Positions 9,509 to 17,895 are shown, counted from the stretch's first letter. The stretch is 64,000 nt of DNA from Lysobacter prati (GCF_009765215.1 NZ_VLNV01000001.1:1178001-1242000); one strand, 5' to 3'. Program-made: numbers and translations. Notes: generated by a model from the letters alone, not told the origin.

Positions 9509-11782
9509 ATGAATTCCACCCGCAAGCTTTGGACAGGATTGGCGATCCTGCTCATCGCTTCGTTCGCCGTCCTGATCTGGGTCGGCAGCGAAATCCACCG
9601 CCAACAGCCACCCATGCCCGAACAAGTGGTTGGCGCCAACGGCGAAACCATCTTCACCCGCACCGACATCGAGACTGGCCGCCAGGTCTGGCAATCGATC
9701 GGCGGCCAGCAGTTGGGCTCGATCTGGGGACACGGCGGTTACGTCGCGCCGGACTGGAGTGCCGACTGGCTGCACCGCGAGGCCGAAGCCGTCATGGACG
9801 GCTGGGCCCGAAAGGAAGCCGGCGCCGACAGCTACAAGCAACTCGACGCCACGCTCCAGGCCGGTTACCGCGCCCGCCTGCAGAAGATGATGCGGACCAA
9901 CACCTACGACGCATCGACCGGAACCATCCGCCTGGATGGCGACCGCGTCGCGGCGATCGCCAAGGTCGCGGCGCACTATCAGAGCCTGTTCGGTACTGAC
10001 CCGGCCACGGCCGGGCTGCGCGAGGCTTACGCGATGCGCGAGGGCACGGTCCCGGATGTCGGACACCGCCGCGTGCTGACCGCGTTCTACTGGTGGACCG
10101 CGTGGGCGGCGGTCAGCGAACGCCCCGGATCTGACATCACCTACACCGCCAACTGGCCGGCCGACGATCTGGTCGGCAACAAGCCGCCGTCCAGCGCCTT
10201 CGTGTGGACGGTCTTCAGCGTGCTGTTCCTGATCGCCGGCATCGGCCTGCTCGGTTGGCATTACGCGGTCAACCATGGCGAGGAATTCGCGCCAGCGCTG
10301 CCCAAGAGCGATCCGCTGGCGGCGATCAAGGTCACGCCGTCGATGAAGGCCACGGCGAAGTACTTCTGGGTCGTGATCGCGCTGTTCCTGACGCAGATCC
10401 TGCTCGGCGCGATCACCGCGCATTACCAGGTCGAAGGCCAGCAGGCCTACGGCTTCGCCCTGTCCGATGTGTTGCCTTACTCGCTGACGCGGACCTGGCA
10501 CACGCAACTCGCGGTGCTGTGGATCGCCACGGCCTGGCTGGGCATGGGGCTTTACATCGGCCCGGCGATTTCCGGGCATGAGCCGCGCTTCCAGCGACTG
10601 GGCGTGAACGCACTGTGGGTGTGCCTGCTGGTAATCGTGGTCGGCGCCTTCGCCGGACAGTGGTTTGCGGTCATGCAGAAGCTCGGCCTGGAACAGAACT
10701 TCTGGTTCGGACACCAAGGCTGGGAATACGTCGACCTCGGCCGCTTCTGGCAGTGGTTCCTCTTCATCGGTCTTGGCCTGTGGCTGACCCTGGTCGGCCG
10801 CGCGCTTTGGCCGGCCCTGCGCAAGGGCGGCGACTCGCGTTCGATCGTGATGCTGCTGTTCCTGTCGACCGTCGCCATCGGCCTGTTCTACGGCGCCGGC
10901 CTGATGTGGGGCGAACACACCTCGCTGTCGATGATCGAGTACTGGCGCTGGTGGGTCGTGCACCTTTGGGTTGAGGGCTTCTTCGAGGTCTTCGCCGTGG
11001 CCGTGATGTCGTTCCTGTTCACGCGACTGGGCCTGCTGCAGGTGCGCACTGCGACGGTGGCGGTGTTGTTCGCCACGATCGTGTTCATGGCCGGCGGTGT
11101 GCTGGGCACGCTGCACCACCTGTACTTCACCGGCACTCCTACGGCTGTGATTGCGCTGGGTGCCAGCTTCTCTGCACTAGAAGTGGTGCCGCTGGCCTAC
11201 GTCGGTTTCGAGGCCTACCACAGCTACAAGATGGGCAAGGCCACGCCGTGGATGCAGCGTTACCGCTGGCCGATCATGTTCTTCATCGCAGTGTCGTTCT
11301 GGAACCTGGTGGGCGCCGGTCTGTTCGGCTTCCTCATCAATCCGCCGCTGTCGCTGTACTACATGCAGGGCCTCAACCTCACGGCGACGCATGGCCACAC
11401 GGCACTGTTCGGTGTGTACGGCATGCTCGGCATCGGTCTGATGCTGTTCTGCCTGCGCGGCATGAAGCCGGACGTGGAGTGGAACGAGCGCGTGCTTCGG
11501 ACCAGTTTCTGGGCGCTCAACATCGGCCTGGCCGGCATGGCGCTGTTCACGCTGTTGCCGCTGGGCATCCTGCAGCTCAACGCGGCGCTCGAACATGGCT
11601 ACTGGTACGCGCGCTCGGCAGAGTTCATGCAGCAGCCGATCGTCGAGCTGCTGGTGTGGATGCGCGTGCCGGCCGATACGCTCTTCAGTGTCGGCGCGGT
11701 GTCGCTGGCCTGGTTCGTGCTGCGGCTGTGGGTTGCGCCGCGGCGTGAAGTTGCATTGGATGCGGTGCCGGCACGTCGCTGA
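9509..11782 (+). CDS. norZ: Quinol-dependent nitric oxide reductase (qNOR)
   Basis: Single-subunit inner-membrane heme-copper-superfamily enzyme that reduces 2 NO to N2O with electrons from quinol. The 757-residue product has an N-terminal membrane helix (LWTGLAILLIASFAVLIWVG). A periplasmic domain of about 200 residues (FTRTDIETGRQVWQSIGGQ) replaces the NorC subunit. The 12-helix NorB core follows, with heme/FeB histidines in RTWHTQLAVLWIATAW, GTLHHLYFTG and LTATHGHTALFG. The ATG at 9509 is preferred over an in-frame ATG at 9461: it has GGAG at 9497-9500 and the predicted transcript starts near 9481. It is also called norB in some annotations. It detoxifies NO formed by NirK, encoded 6 kb downstream. 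Confidence 0.94.
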   Translation: MNSTRKLWTGLAILLIASFAVLIWVGSEIHRQQPPMPEQVVGANGETIFTRTDIETGRQVWQSIGGQQLGSIWGHGGYVAPDWSADWLHREAEAVMDGWARKEAGADSYKQLDATLQAGYRARLQKMMRTNTYDASTGTIRLDGDRVAAIAKVAAHYQSLFGTDPATAGLREAYAMREGTVPDVGHRRVLTAFYWWTAWAAVSERPGSDITYTANWPADDLVGNKPPSSAFVWTVFSVLFLIAGIGLLGWHYAVNHGEEFAPALPKSDPLAAIKVTPSMKATAKYFWVVIALFLTQILLGAITAHYQVEGQQAYGFALSDVLPYSLTRTWHTQLAVLWIATAWLGMGLYIGPAISGHEPRFQRLGVNALWVCLLVIVVGAFAGQWFAVMQKLGLEQNFWFGHQGWEYVDLGRFWQWFLFIGLGLWLTLVGRALWPALRKGGDSRSIVMLLFLSTVAIGLFYGAGLMWGEHTSLSMIEYWRWWVVHLWVEGFFEVFAVAVMSFLFTRLGLLQVRTATVAVLFATIVFMAGGVLGTLHHLYFTGTPTAVIALGASFSALEVVPLAYVGFEAYHSYKMGKATPWMQRYRWPIMFFIAVSFWNLVGAGLFGFLINPPLSLYYMQGLNLTATHGHTALFGVYGMLGIGLMLFCLRGMKPDVEWNERVLRTSFWALNIGLAGMALFTLLPLGILQLNAALEHGYWYARSAEFMQQPIVELLVWMRVPADTLFSVGAVSLAWFVLRLWVAPRREVALDAVPARR

Positions 11783-11806
11783 ACCTGGCGCGTCTGGCTG
11801 CATGGA

Positions 11807-11838
11807 AACGGGTCGCGTGATGCGGCCCGTTTTCTTTT
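11807..11838 (+). terminator. Intrinsic terminator of norZ
   Basis: Stem AACGGGTCGC/GCGGCCCGTT (one G-U pair) with a 5-nt loop is followed by TTCTTTT, 25 bp after the stop codon. Confidence 0.85.
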
Positions 11839-11852
11839 GCGTGGTCGGTGGG

Positions 11853-11927
11853 GGAGGAGGTGGGGTGTATTCCGCGAACCTCCGCTTCGCTCCGTTTACT
11901 GTTCGCGAAATACACCCCACCTCCTCC
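11853..11927. repeat. 75-bp intergenic palindrome, 27-bp arms
   Basis: Arms at 11853-11879 and 11901-11927 are complementary over 27 bp with one mismatch. The arm is GGAGGAGGTGGGGTGTATT followed by a GCGAAC end, around a 21-nt GC-rich loop. It begins 15 bp after the norZ terminator. The arm ending GTGTATTTCGCGAAC resembles a dispersed intergenic palindrome family of Xanthomonadaceae; this identification is from memory. Confidence 0.75.
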
Positions 11928-12118
11928 TTCCGAACGCTGCAGTTGTTTTATTGACCTCGCGTGTTGGCTTCAGGCGCTGTCCGCATGGCATGGCGGCAAT
12001 GGCGGGACTCGGGCTGTGCCGGCAAAGGGCGGTGTCCGTGCCCTCGCTCGGTTGCGAGTTTGGTCACGGACGCCCGCGAAAGGATCAGTTGGTTTCAAAA
12101 CCGCCTTGGAGCAACGTC

Positions 12119-12303
12119 CATGGATCCCCGCCTTCGCGGGGATGACGGGTTGGGACGGTATCGAAGACCGGGCAATGACATGGCAGAGCGTCGTCCGCCG
12201 GGTCGGGGATTGCGCAGCAGTGGGCCATGGATGGCCCACGCCCCGCCTTCGGACAGGATGTCCGACGAAGGGGCGGAGCAATCCCCGGCCCGGCGGACGA
12301 CGC
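12119..12303 (+). repeat. Composite structured repeat, copy 1 (short palindrome plus 116-nt three-way junction)
   Basis: A short palindrome of the ATGGATCCCC/GGGGATGACGG family (12119-12147) is followed by a 116-nt unit at 12188-12303. The unit's ends pair over about 26 bp (GCGTCGTCCGCCG with CGGCGGACGACGC, extending to GGGGATTGC/GCAATCCCC). Inside are two hairpins: TGGGCCA-TGGA-TGGCCCA, and a longer one with CGCCCC/GGGGCG and TCGGACA/TGTCCGA stems. Copy 2 at 53166-53343 shares the same layout and length. It lies in the gene-free gap 11783-12474. Confidence 0.85.
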
Positions 12304-12371
12304 CGTTCGGAAGACTCACCCCCAACGACCCACGCCGCTCCACACGCGACGGGCTCCCTGGCCCTCTCCCT

Positions 12372-12412
12372 GGCGCCTTCGGCGCCTGTCCCTCTCCCGC
12401 AAGGGGAGAGGG
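12372..12412. repeat. Two small hairpins upstream of nnrS
   Basis: GGCGCC-TTC-GGCGCC (12372-12386) is followed directly by CCCTCTCCC-GCAAG-GGGAGAGGG (12390-12412). The second resembles the CTCTCCCG palindrome at 25511-25534. They sit just before the FNR box of nnrS and could end readthrough from upstream. Confidence 0.6.
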
Positions 12413-12426
12413 CAACAGCTGTTCGG

Positions 12427-12440
12427 GTGATCCAGGTCAA
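12427..12440 (+). promoter_or_regulatory. FNR-type box in front of nnrS
   Basis: GTGATCCAGGTCAA matches 8 of 10 consensus positions. Centre 12433.5 predicts a class II start at 12475, exactly the A of the nnrS ATG. CACACT at 12463-12468 is in -10 position. Confidence 0.78.
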
Positions 12441-12474
12441 GGCGCTCGCAGCCCGGCGCTTCCACACTCGCGCC

Positions 12475-13707
12475 ATGCGCCAACCCACTGCCCTCCCCGC
12501 TTCCGGCCTGTCGGCCAGACACCTCGTCAACGCGCCGCACAGGCTCATGTTCTTCATAGGCGCCGGCAATCTGCTGCTGGCGATGCTGTGGTGGGCGCTG
12601 TGGCTGGCCTCGGCACGATGGTCCGGCTGGACGATGCCGCAATCGCCGGTTTACGCCGGCTGGCTGCACGCTTTCATCATGCAGTACCTGGTGCTGCCCA
12701 GTTTCATCTTCGGCTTCCTGCTGACGGTATTCCCACGCTGGATGGGGCTGCAGCCGCTGCAGCGCTGGCAGTACGTGCCGGTGGGTGGCGGACTGATGGG
12801 CGGACAACTGGCGATCCTCCTGGGCGCCTGCGGCTGGGAAGTCGGTTTCACCGTCGGCCTGTGGATGGCCCTGGCCGGATGGACCGCCGGAGTCGTCATC
12901 CTCGGCCGTCAGTTGCTACTGGAAAAAGGCCGCACGTGGCACGCCCGGTCGTGCTTTGCCGGACTGATCCTCGGCCTCGTCGGCGTCATCGCCTTCATCG
13001 CATTCGTACTCGGCGCCTCACCGTTCTGGGTGATGTTCAGCGTCAAGATCGGCAGCGTCGGATTGCTGCTGCCGGTCTACATCACCGTCGCGCATCGCAT
13101 GTTTCCGTTCTTCGCCGGCAACGTCGTGCCGGGCTACAAGCCGTGGCGACCGATGGGCTGGCTGGCGACGATGTGGGCGCTACTGCTCGTGCACCTGGTG
13201 CTGGAACTGAATCACGCCTACGCCTGGCTGTGGCTGGCGGATGCGCCGCTGCTGATCGCCAGTGTCATCGCCCTGTGGCACTGGTGGCCACGCGGACGCA
13301 TGCCCGGCTTGCTGGCGGTGCTGTTCATCGGCACGGCATGGCTGCCGTTGACCTTTGCGCTCTATGTCGCGCAGAGCCTCACGTATCTGCTCACCGGTGA
13401 GTTCGTGTTGGGGCGTGCGCCGATGCATGCGCTGTTCATCGGATTCTTCGGCAGCCTGCTGGTGGCGATGGTGACACGGGTGACGCAGGGCCATTCCGGC
13501 CGGCCGCTGGTGATGCCGGCGGTGGCGTGGTTTTCCTTCGTCGCGATCCAGGTGGTCGCAGCCATGCGCGTGGCCGCCGAACTCATGCCCGATGCACTGG
13601 CATGGCAGGTTCTGGCCGCCGCAGGCTGGCTGCTCGCATTCCTACCCTGGGTCACGCGAATCGGTGCCATCTACCTCAGCCCGCGCGCGGACGGTCAACC
13701 GGGCTGA
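12475..13707 (+). CDS. nnrS: NnrS family heme-copper membrane protein
   Basis: Polytopic inner-membrane protein of the NnrS family, associated with nitric oxide stress and denitrification and reported to bind heme and copper. The 410-residue product contains about 12 hydrophobic segments. It has the family features FFIGAGNLLLAMLWWALW, a WLHAFIMQYLVLPSFIFGF block and the His-containing HALFIGFFGSLLVAMVTRVTQGHSGRP near the C-terminus. An in-frame open frame extends upstream through repeat DNA. The ATG at 12475 is chosen because homology begins there and the FNR box predicts transcription from that base. There is no Shine-Dalgarno, so a leaderless message is likely. A SirB-like gene follows 20 bp later. 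Confidence 0.9.
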   Translation: MRQPTALPASGLSARHLVNAPHRLMFFIGAGNLLLAMLWWALWLASARWSGWTMPQSPVYAGWLHAFIMQYLVLPSFIFGFLLTVFPRWMGLQPLQRWQYVPVGGGLMGGQLAILLGACGWEVGFTVGLWMALAGWTAGVVILGRQLLLEKGRTWHARSCFAGLILGLVGVIAFIAFVLGASPFWVMFSVKIGSVGLLLPVYITVAHRMFPFFAGNVVPGYKPWRPMGWLATMWALLLVHLVLELNHAYAWLWLADAPLLIASVIALWHWWPRGRMPGLLAVLFIGTAWLPLTFALYVAQSLTYLLTGEFVLGRAPMHALFIGFFGSLLVAMVTRVTQGHSGRPLVMPAVAWFSFVAIQVVAAMRVAAELMPDALAWQVLAAAGWLLAFLPWVTRIGAIYLSPRADGQPG

Positions 13708-13727
13708 ATGCCTGACGAGTCGAACCC

Positions 13728-14129
13728 ATGATCGAGTTCTATCCGCAGATCAAACTGGTGCACATTGCCGCGATCACCTGCAGCGGCGCACTGTTCGCCA
13801 TGCGCGGCACGGCGGCCGTGGCCGGCATGCGCTGGGCCATGGCCGCGCCGGTGCGCTACCTGAGCTACGGCATCGACACGGTGTTGCTGACCGCGGCGAT
13901 GATGCTGCTGACGATCCTGCCGGGCGGCCTGTTCGCCAATGGCTGGCTGACCGTCAAGGTCGCACTGGTGGTGACCTACATCGTGCTCGGCGTGATGGCG
14001 ATGCGCGACGGTCGCAGCCGCCGCGCGCGCGCCGGTTTCCTGGTCGCCGCGCTGCTCGTGTACGCGCAGATCTACTGCATTGCGCGCGCGCATCACCCGC
14101 TCGGAGCGCTGTACCCCTGGCTGGGTTGA
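13728..14129 (+). CDS. SirB-family small membrane protein
   Basis: 133-residue, four-helix membrane protein resembling the SirB family (named after a Salmonella invasion-regulator locus, molecular role unknown). Visible features are the N-terminal IKLVHIAAITCSGALFAMRG, with conserved His and the RG turn. LSYGIDTVLLTAAMMLL, LTVKVALVVTYIVLGVMAM and LVAALLVYAQIYCIARAH follow. It is 20 bp downstream of nnrS and reads as part of that FNR-controlled transcript. SirB-like proteins next to nnrS occur in other denitrifiers, suggesting a part in NO handling or heme/copper membrane assembly; that is inference. Confidence 0.8.
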   Translation: MIEFYPQIKLVHIAAITCSGALFAMRGTAAVAGMRWAMAAPVRYLSYGIDTVLLTAAMMLLTILPGGLFANGWLTVKVALVVTYIVLGVMAMRDGRSRRARAGFLVAALLVYAQIYCIARAHHPLGALYPWLG

Positions 14130-14331
14130 TCGGTCCGCCAGCGGCCTGGCTTGACCTGCCGAAACAGTGCGCGGCGCCTGAGCCAGCGGATGCGCGCCCT
14201 GCGGCGCCTTCACGCTGCTGGAACGCGGCCCGGGCCTGAATGGCCGCCAGTGGCACGAAATGGGTGCGCGCTGCCGGCACGGCGACTGCCCACGCACAGG
14301 CTTGCATACGCGCCGGTACGGTTTTTCAAGC

Positions 14332-14345
14332 TTGATCGTGGTCAT
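14332..14345 (+). promoter_or_regulatory. Possible FNR-type box in front of fabA
   Basis: TTGATCGTGGTCAT matches 8 of 10 positions. Centre 14338.5 predicts a start at 14380 with GACACT at 14368-14373, close to the -10 used before nnrS. The geometry is right, but one weak match near an essential gene can arise by chance. Confidence 0.35.
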
Positions 14346-14403
14346 TGCAGCGGCGATTGCAGACGACGACACTTGGCGGATACCAAGTCGCAGTAGATGC
14401 CCG

Positions 14404-14919
14404 ATGACCCGTCCTTCCTCATTTGATCGCGAGCAGTTGCTCGCCTGTGCCAACGGCACCATGTTTGGCCCGGGCAATGCCCGTCTGCCCGCTCCGCCCA
14501 TGCTGATGTTCGATCGCATCACGCAGATCGCGACCGAAGGCGGCCGTTACGGCAAGGGCGTGATCCGCGCCGAACTCGATATCAATCCCGACCTGTGGTT
14601 CTTCGCCTGCCATTTCGAAGGCGACCCGGTGATGCCCGGTTGCCTGGGCCTGGATGCGATGTGGCAGCTGTGCGGGTTTTTCCTGCCCTGGTTGGGCGAA
14701 CCCGGGCGCGGCCGCGCCCTGGGCGTGGGTGAGGTCAAGTTCACCGGCCAGGTGCTGCCCAACGCGAAGCTGGTCCAGTACGAAATCGACATCCGCCGCG
14801 TGATGCGCGGCAAGCTGGCGCTCGTCATCGGCGAGGGCCGCATGTCGGTCGACGGGCGCGAGATCTACACGGCGGACAATCTCCGCGTGGGACTGTTCAC
14901 CTCCACGGAGGGCTTCTGA
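14404..14919 (+). CDS. fabA: 3-hydroxydecanoyl-ACP dehydratase/isomerase
   Basis: Dehydrates 3-hydroxydecanoyl-ACP and isomerises the trans-2 to the cis-3 double bond, the oxygen-independent entry to unsaturated fatty acids. The 171 residues align end to end with FabA: PMLMFDRI, the catalytic His in [13 protein letters not shown], the catalytic Asp in LGLDAMWQL, and [15 protein letters not shown]. The start is the ATG at 14404, where FabA homology begins ([18 protein letters not shown]). An upstream in-frame extension is not conserved-looking. The stop TGA is immediately followed by the fabB GTG start, so the pair is translationally coupled. A possible FNR box lies upstream. Confidence 0.95.
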   Translation: MTRPSSFDREQLLACANGTMFGPGNARLPAPPMLMFDRITQIATEGGRYGKGVIRAELDINPDLWFFACHFEGDPVMPGCLGLDAMWQLCGFFLPWLGEPGRGRALGVGEVKFTGQVLPNAKLVQYEIDIRRVMRGKLALVIGEGRMSVDGREIYTADNLRVGLFTSTEGF

Positions 14920-16143
14920 GTGCGTAGGGTCGTAGTCACTGGTCTTGGCATCGTCTCCTGCCTGGGCAATGATCGCGCCGCCGTTACCGCATCGTTGCGC
15001 GAAGGTCGGCCTGGCATCTCCTTTGTCCCCGAATACGAGCAGTTGGGGCTGCGCAGCCAGGTGGCGGGTGTTCCGCACATCGACCTGGATGCGCGCATCG
15101 ATCGCAAGCTCAAGCGCTTCATGGGCGATGCCGCGGCCTACAGCTACGTGGCCATGCAGGACGCCATTGCCGACGCGGGCCTCGACGAGGAACAGGTGCG
15201 CAACGTCCGTACCGGTGTGCTCGCCGGCTCCGGCGGCGGTTCGCCGCAGTGGCAGATCGAAACCGCCGACCTGTTGCGCAACAAGGGCGTTCGTCGGGTC
15301 GGTCCGTACATGGTGCCGCGCACGATGTGCTCGACCGTGTCGGCCTCGCTCGCCACCGCGTTCGGCATTCGCGGCCACAGCTATTCGGTGTCCGCGGCCT
15401 GCGCGACCTCGGCGCACTGCATCGGCATGGCCGCCGACCTGATCCGCCTTGGCGTACAGGACGTTGTCTTCGCCGGTGGCGGCGAGGAAGTACATTGGGG
15501 CATGACCTCGCAGTTCGACGCCATGGGCGCGCTGTCGACCCATCGCAATGACGCACCGCTTGCGGCCTCGCGTCCGTACGACGCGGACCGCGACGGATTC
15601 GTCATCGCCGGCGGCGGCGGCATGCTGGTACTGGAGGATTACGAGCACGCCCGCGCCCGCGGCGCACGCATCATCGCCGAGCTGGTCGGCTACGGCGTGA
15701 CTTCCGATGGCGCCGACATGGTCGCGCCGTCAGGCGAAGGTGCGGTCCGCTGCATGCAGATGGCGCTGGCCGGTCTGGATGGCCAAGGCGTGGGCCCCGT
15801 CGACTACCTCAACACCCACGGCACCTCGACGCCACTGGGCGACGTGGTCGAACTGGAAGCGGTTCGCGCGGCCTTCGGCGATGCGATCCCGCCGCTGTCG
15901 TCGACCAAGGCGCTCAGCGGCCACTCGCTCGGCGCGGCCAGCGTGCACGAGGCGGTCTACTGCCTGCTGATGATGGAAGACAACTTCATTGCCGGCTCGG
16001 CCAACATCGACACGCTCGACCCGCGCGCGGAGGGATTCCCGATCGTGCGCGAAAGTCGCGAGCAGAGCTGCACGACGGTGATGTCGAACAGCTTCGGCTT
16101 CGGCGGCACCAACGCCACGCTGGTGTTCAAGCGCGTGAAGTAA
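14920..16143 (+). CDS. fabB: 3-oxoacyl-ACP synthase I
   Basis: Beta-ketoacyl-ACP synthase that elongates the cis-3-decenoyl-ACP made by FabA. The 407-residue product has the Cys-His-His triad: Cys in [12 protein letters not shown], His in [11 protein letters not shown] and His in [15 protein letters not shown]. The C-terminal [15 protein letters not shown] block is also present. Translation starts at a GTG directly abutting the fabA stop. FabA pairing and chain features favour FabB over FabF. Confidence 0.94.
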   Translation: MRRVVVTGLGIVSCLGNDRAAVTASLREGRPGISFVPEYEQLGLRSQVAGVPHIDLDARIDRKLKRFMGDAAAYSYVAMQDAIADAGLDEEQVRNVRTGVLAGSGGGSPQWQIETADLLRNKGVRRVGPYMVPRTMCSTVSASLATAFGIRGHSYSVSAACATSAHCIGMAADLIRLGVQDVVFAGGGEEVHWGMTSQFDAMGALSTHRNDAPLAASRPYDADRDGFVIAGGGGMLVLEDYEHARARGARIIAELVGYGVTSDGADMVAPSGEGAVRCMQMALAGLDGQGVGPVDYLNTHGTSTPLGDVVELEAVRAAFGDAIPPLSSTKALSGHSLGAASVHEAVYCLLMMEDNFIAGSANIDTLDPRAEGFPIVRESREQSCTTVMSNSFGFGGTNATLVFKRVK

Positions 16144-16183
16144 CTGCATACGCCGCTCGACTTATCGGGCGGCGATATCCAGT

Positions 16184-16209
16184 TGGCGTCACCGGATGTG
16201 GTGACGCCA
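16184..16209. terminator. Bidirectional hairpin between fabB and the small Cys-tailed gene
   Basis: Perfect 10-bp stem TGGCGTCACC/GGTGACGCCA with a 6-nt loop between two convergent genes. It lacks a clear T-run on either strand, so termination is inferred from position. Confidence 0.5.
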
Positions 16210-16238
16210 GTGCGCGCCGCAGTGCGCAACAACGACGT

Positions 16239-16484
16239 TCAGCCGCAACTGCCGCAGCATTGACCGCCGTGATCTGTATCGGCAGCGCCGCTCGTGGGAG
16301 CGGCCAGCACCCCCAACCCGCCCAGTATTTCCACGACTTCGCGCTCGCTGAGCACGGTCGAGACATTGAGCTGGCCTGTGGCCGGCTCGATGCTGACAGT
16401 GGCATCCGGATCGGCATTGCGCAGCGCACCGGTGAGCAGCTGCTCATCGAGTTGCTGGGCGGTTGGGTGGGTGTGGGTCGACAT
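16239..16484 (-). CDS. Small Cys-tailed protein in the FNR regulon, unknown function
   Basis: 81-residue soluble protein with no family I can name. It starts MSTHTHPTAQQLDEQLLTGA and runs through DATVSIEPATGQLNVSTVLS and EREVVEILGGLGV. It ends in a Gly-rich tail GGQCCGSCG with cysteines at 76, 77 and 80. The middle has the strand-helix-strand rhythm of small heavy-metal-associated domains but lacks their loop CxxC; the only thiols are in the tail. The ATG at 16484 has a good GGAGA six bases upstream. The promoter carries a strong FNR box (16585-16598) and the 5' leader a stable hairpin. Divergence from nothing and its position beside porin and nirK suggest a role in anaerobic metal, probably copper, handling; this is inference. 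Confidence 0.78.
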   Translation of the reverse strand: MSTHTHPTAQQLDEQLLTGALRNADPDATVSIEPATGQLNVSTVLSEREVVEILGGLGVLAAPTSGAADTDHGGQCCGSCG

Positions 16485-16520
16485 GAGTATCTCCGTTGCC
16501 GTGACTGACTTGACGTGAAG

Positions 16521-16543
16521 CACGCTGGCGGTTCGCCAGCGTG
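16521..16543 (-). promoter_or_regulatory. 5'-leader hairpin of the small Cys-tailed gene
   Basis: Perfect 10-bp stem CACGCTGGCG/CGCCAGCGTG with loop GTT (read on the plus strand). It lies between the predicted start point (16550) and the ATG (16484), so the transcript would begin almost with this hairpin, which could protect its 5' end. Confidence 0.6.
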
Positions 16544-16584
16544 CGATGCACCGCAAAGACTAGGCAAGGTCACGCGCGCCGGCT

Positions 16585-16598
16585 TTGACCAGGATCAA
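16585..16598 (-). promoter_or_regulatory. FNR-type box in front of the small Cys-tailed gene
   Basis: Minus-strand TTGATCCTGGTCAA matches 9 of 10 positions. Centre 16591.5 predicts a start at 16550, with TAGTCT (16557-16562) as -10. It overlaps no coding sequence and lies 26 bp past the porin stop. Confidence 0.85.
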
Positions 16599-16623
16599 GC
16601 CCGGCACAGGTCTGCGCGCTATC

Positions 16624-17841
16624 TCAGAACTGCAGCTGCGCGCGCAGTTCGAAGATGTCCGGATCGGCCCTGAGGCCGGCGCGTCGGGCATCCACATCCA
16701 CATAGTTCGCCTGCAGCTTGAAGTAGTCGCTGAAGTACCAGTTGGCACCAAGCGTCCAGTCGCTCTGGCGCCCGCCCGCGATGCCCGCGTCGTCGAGGTC
16801 CAGGTGGCTGTAGCGCGCCAGCAGCTCGAGCGCACCGTAGCGCCCCGTCGGCCTGGGGTTGGCGACATTGCCACCGCTGTAGCGGCGCGACTCGCCGGTC
16901 ACCAGCCAGCTGCCGAACAGGTAGTAGCCGTCGGTCGCATAGTCACTCCTGCCGTCGCGCTGCGTGCGCTGGTGCAGATACTCGCCCTGCACCGACCACG
17001 GCCCCTGGATCCACAGACCTTCCAGGCCCACGCGTTCGATGTTGTCGACATTCGCCAGCGTGCCCGAATCCACCAGGCGCACATCGGTCAAGCCTGCCTC
17101 CGGACGCGCGCGCCACCGCACCGACGGCGCCAGCGCGACGCCTCGTCCATTGACCTCGCCATCGGGACGCTCGACCGACGCCGCGGCGCCCAGGTGCAAC
17201 ACCTGTTTTTCGCTCTTGAGCGGTGTCCAGGCATAGCGGGCCGCCAGCGTGTCGCCTTTGTTGTTGCCTTCCAGGTCGGAGCGGAAGTAGTAACCGGCAT
17301 TGACCAGGTAGCCGGGCCGCTCCAGGGCCCAGTCCACACCCAGTCGACGTCCTTCGAAGATGGCCTGTGTCGCCAGGCTCTGCTCGAGGAAGCTGCCCGC
17401 ACGGGTGGCGGTCACGCCCTCGAAACCGACCGGCGTCTTGCTCTGGCCAATGCGCAGCTTGCCCCAGTCGTGCCCGGTCAGCGCCTTGGTCTCCACGCGC
17501 AGACTGACGTCCTGCCAGACGTCGGCCTGGAACTCGTAATTGACGGTGGCGTCGAACACACCCTTCTTCCCGAACGAGACGCCAAGCTCCTTTCGCCGGA
17601 ACGCGTCCTCGTCATCCAGCTGTGCATTGCCGTAGCCATCGCCCGAAAAATCGTTGTAGTCGTAGGCGACGTTGCCAGTGGCGCGCAGTTCCAGGCCATT
17701 GGAGAATCGGTACGTTGCCGGTGCAATGTACTTCGCCTCGACCGGCTCCCCGGCGCTTGCGCCGAATCCGGCCGCTTCCAGCGCGATCGCGATGGCAATG
17801 CGGACGTGCCCTTGGCGAACGGTTGAAATCTCGATACCCAT
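16624..17841 (-). CDS. OprO/OprP-like outer-membrane porin
   Basis: 405-residue outer-membrane beta-barrel protein of the phosphate-selective porin O/P type; such trimeric channels pass anions. The product alternates aromatic and polar residues (RIGQSKTPVGFEG, GYYFRSDLEGNN, YFSDYFKLQANYVDVDARR) and ends in phenylalanine (RAQLQF), the barrel-assembly signal. The N-terminus (HVRIAIAIALEAAGFGASAGE) is an imperfect signal peptide with a Glu inside the hydrophobic core; the start at 17841 has AAGGA eight bases upstream. An FNR box (17896-17909) lies upstream and nirK is divergent, so the channel may admit nitrite or nitrate. Substrate is not deducible from sequence alone. Confidence 0.8.
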   Translation of the reverse strand: MGIEISTVRQGHVRIAIAIALEAAGFGASAGEPVEAKYIAPATYRFSNGLELRATGNVAYDYNDFSGDGYGNAQLDDEDAFRRKELGVSFGKKGVFDATVNYEFQADVWQDVSLRVETKALTGHDWGKLRIGQSKTPVGFEGVTATRAGSFLEQSLATQAIFEGRRLGVDWALERPGYLVNAGYYFRSDLEGNNKGDTLAARYAWTPLKSEKQVLHLGAAASVERPDGEVNGRGVALAPSVRWRARPEAGLTDVRLVDSGTLANVDNIERVGLEGLWIQGPWSVQGEYLHQRTQRDGRSDYATDGYYLFGSWLVTGESRRYSGGNVANPRPTGRYGALELLARYSHLDLDDAGIAGGRQSDWTLGANWYFSDYFKLQANYVDVDARRAGLRADPDIFELRAQLQF

Positions 17842-17895
17842 TCAGCAGTTTCCTTGTTGAGTCAGACATTGTGCGTCTGTCCTTCGACTCGCATT

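Noticed and set aside
12095-12415. Short frames across the structured repeats that would encode Arg/Gly-rich peptides
   Set aside because: They arise from the palindromes themselves, appear in both copies only because the DNA is repeated, and have no start signals.
11783-12474. A gene hidden in the 692-bp gap before nnrS
   Set aside because: The open frames here run through terminator and palindromic repeats and have no coding character; the gap is explained by repeats and the FNR promoter.
14151-14166. TTGACCTGCCGAAA as a second FNR site upstream of fabA
   Set aside because: Right half-site is absent (CGAAA); only the common TTGAC half remains.
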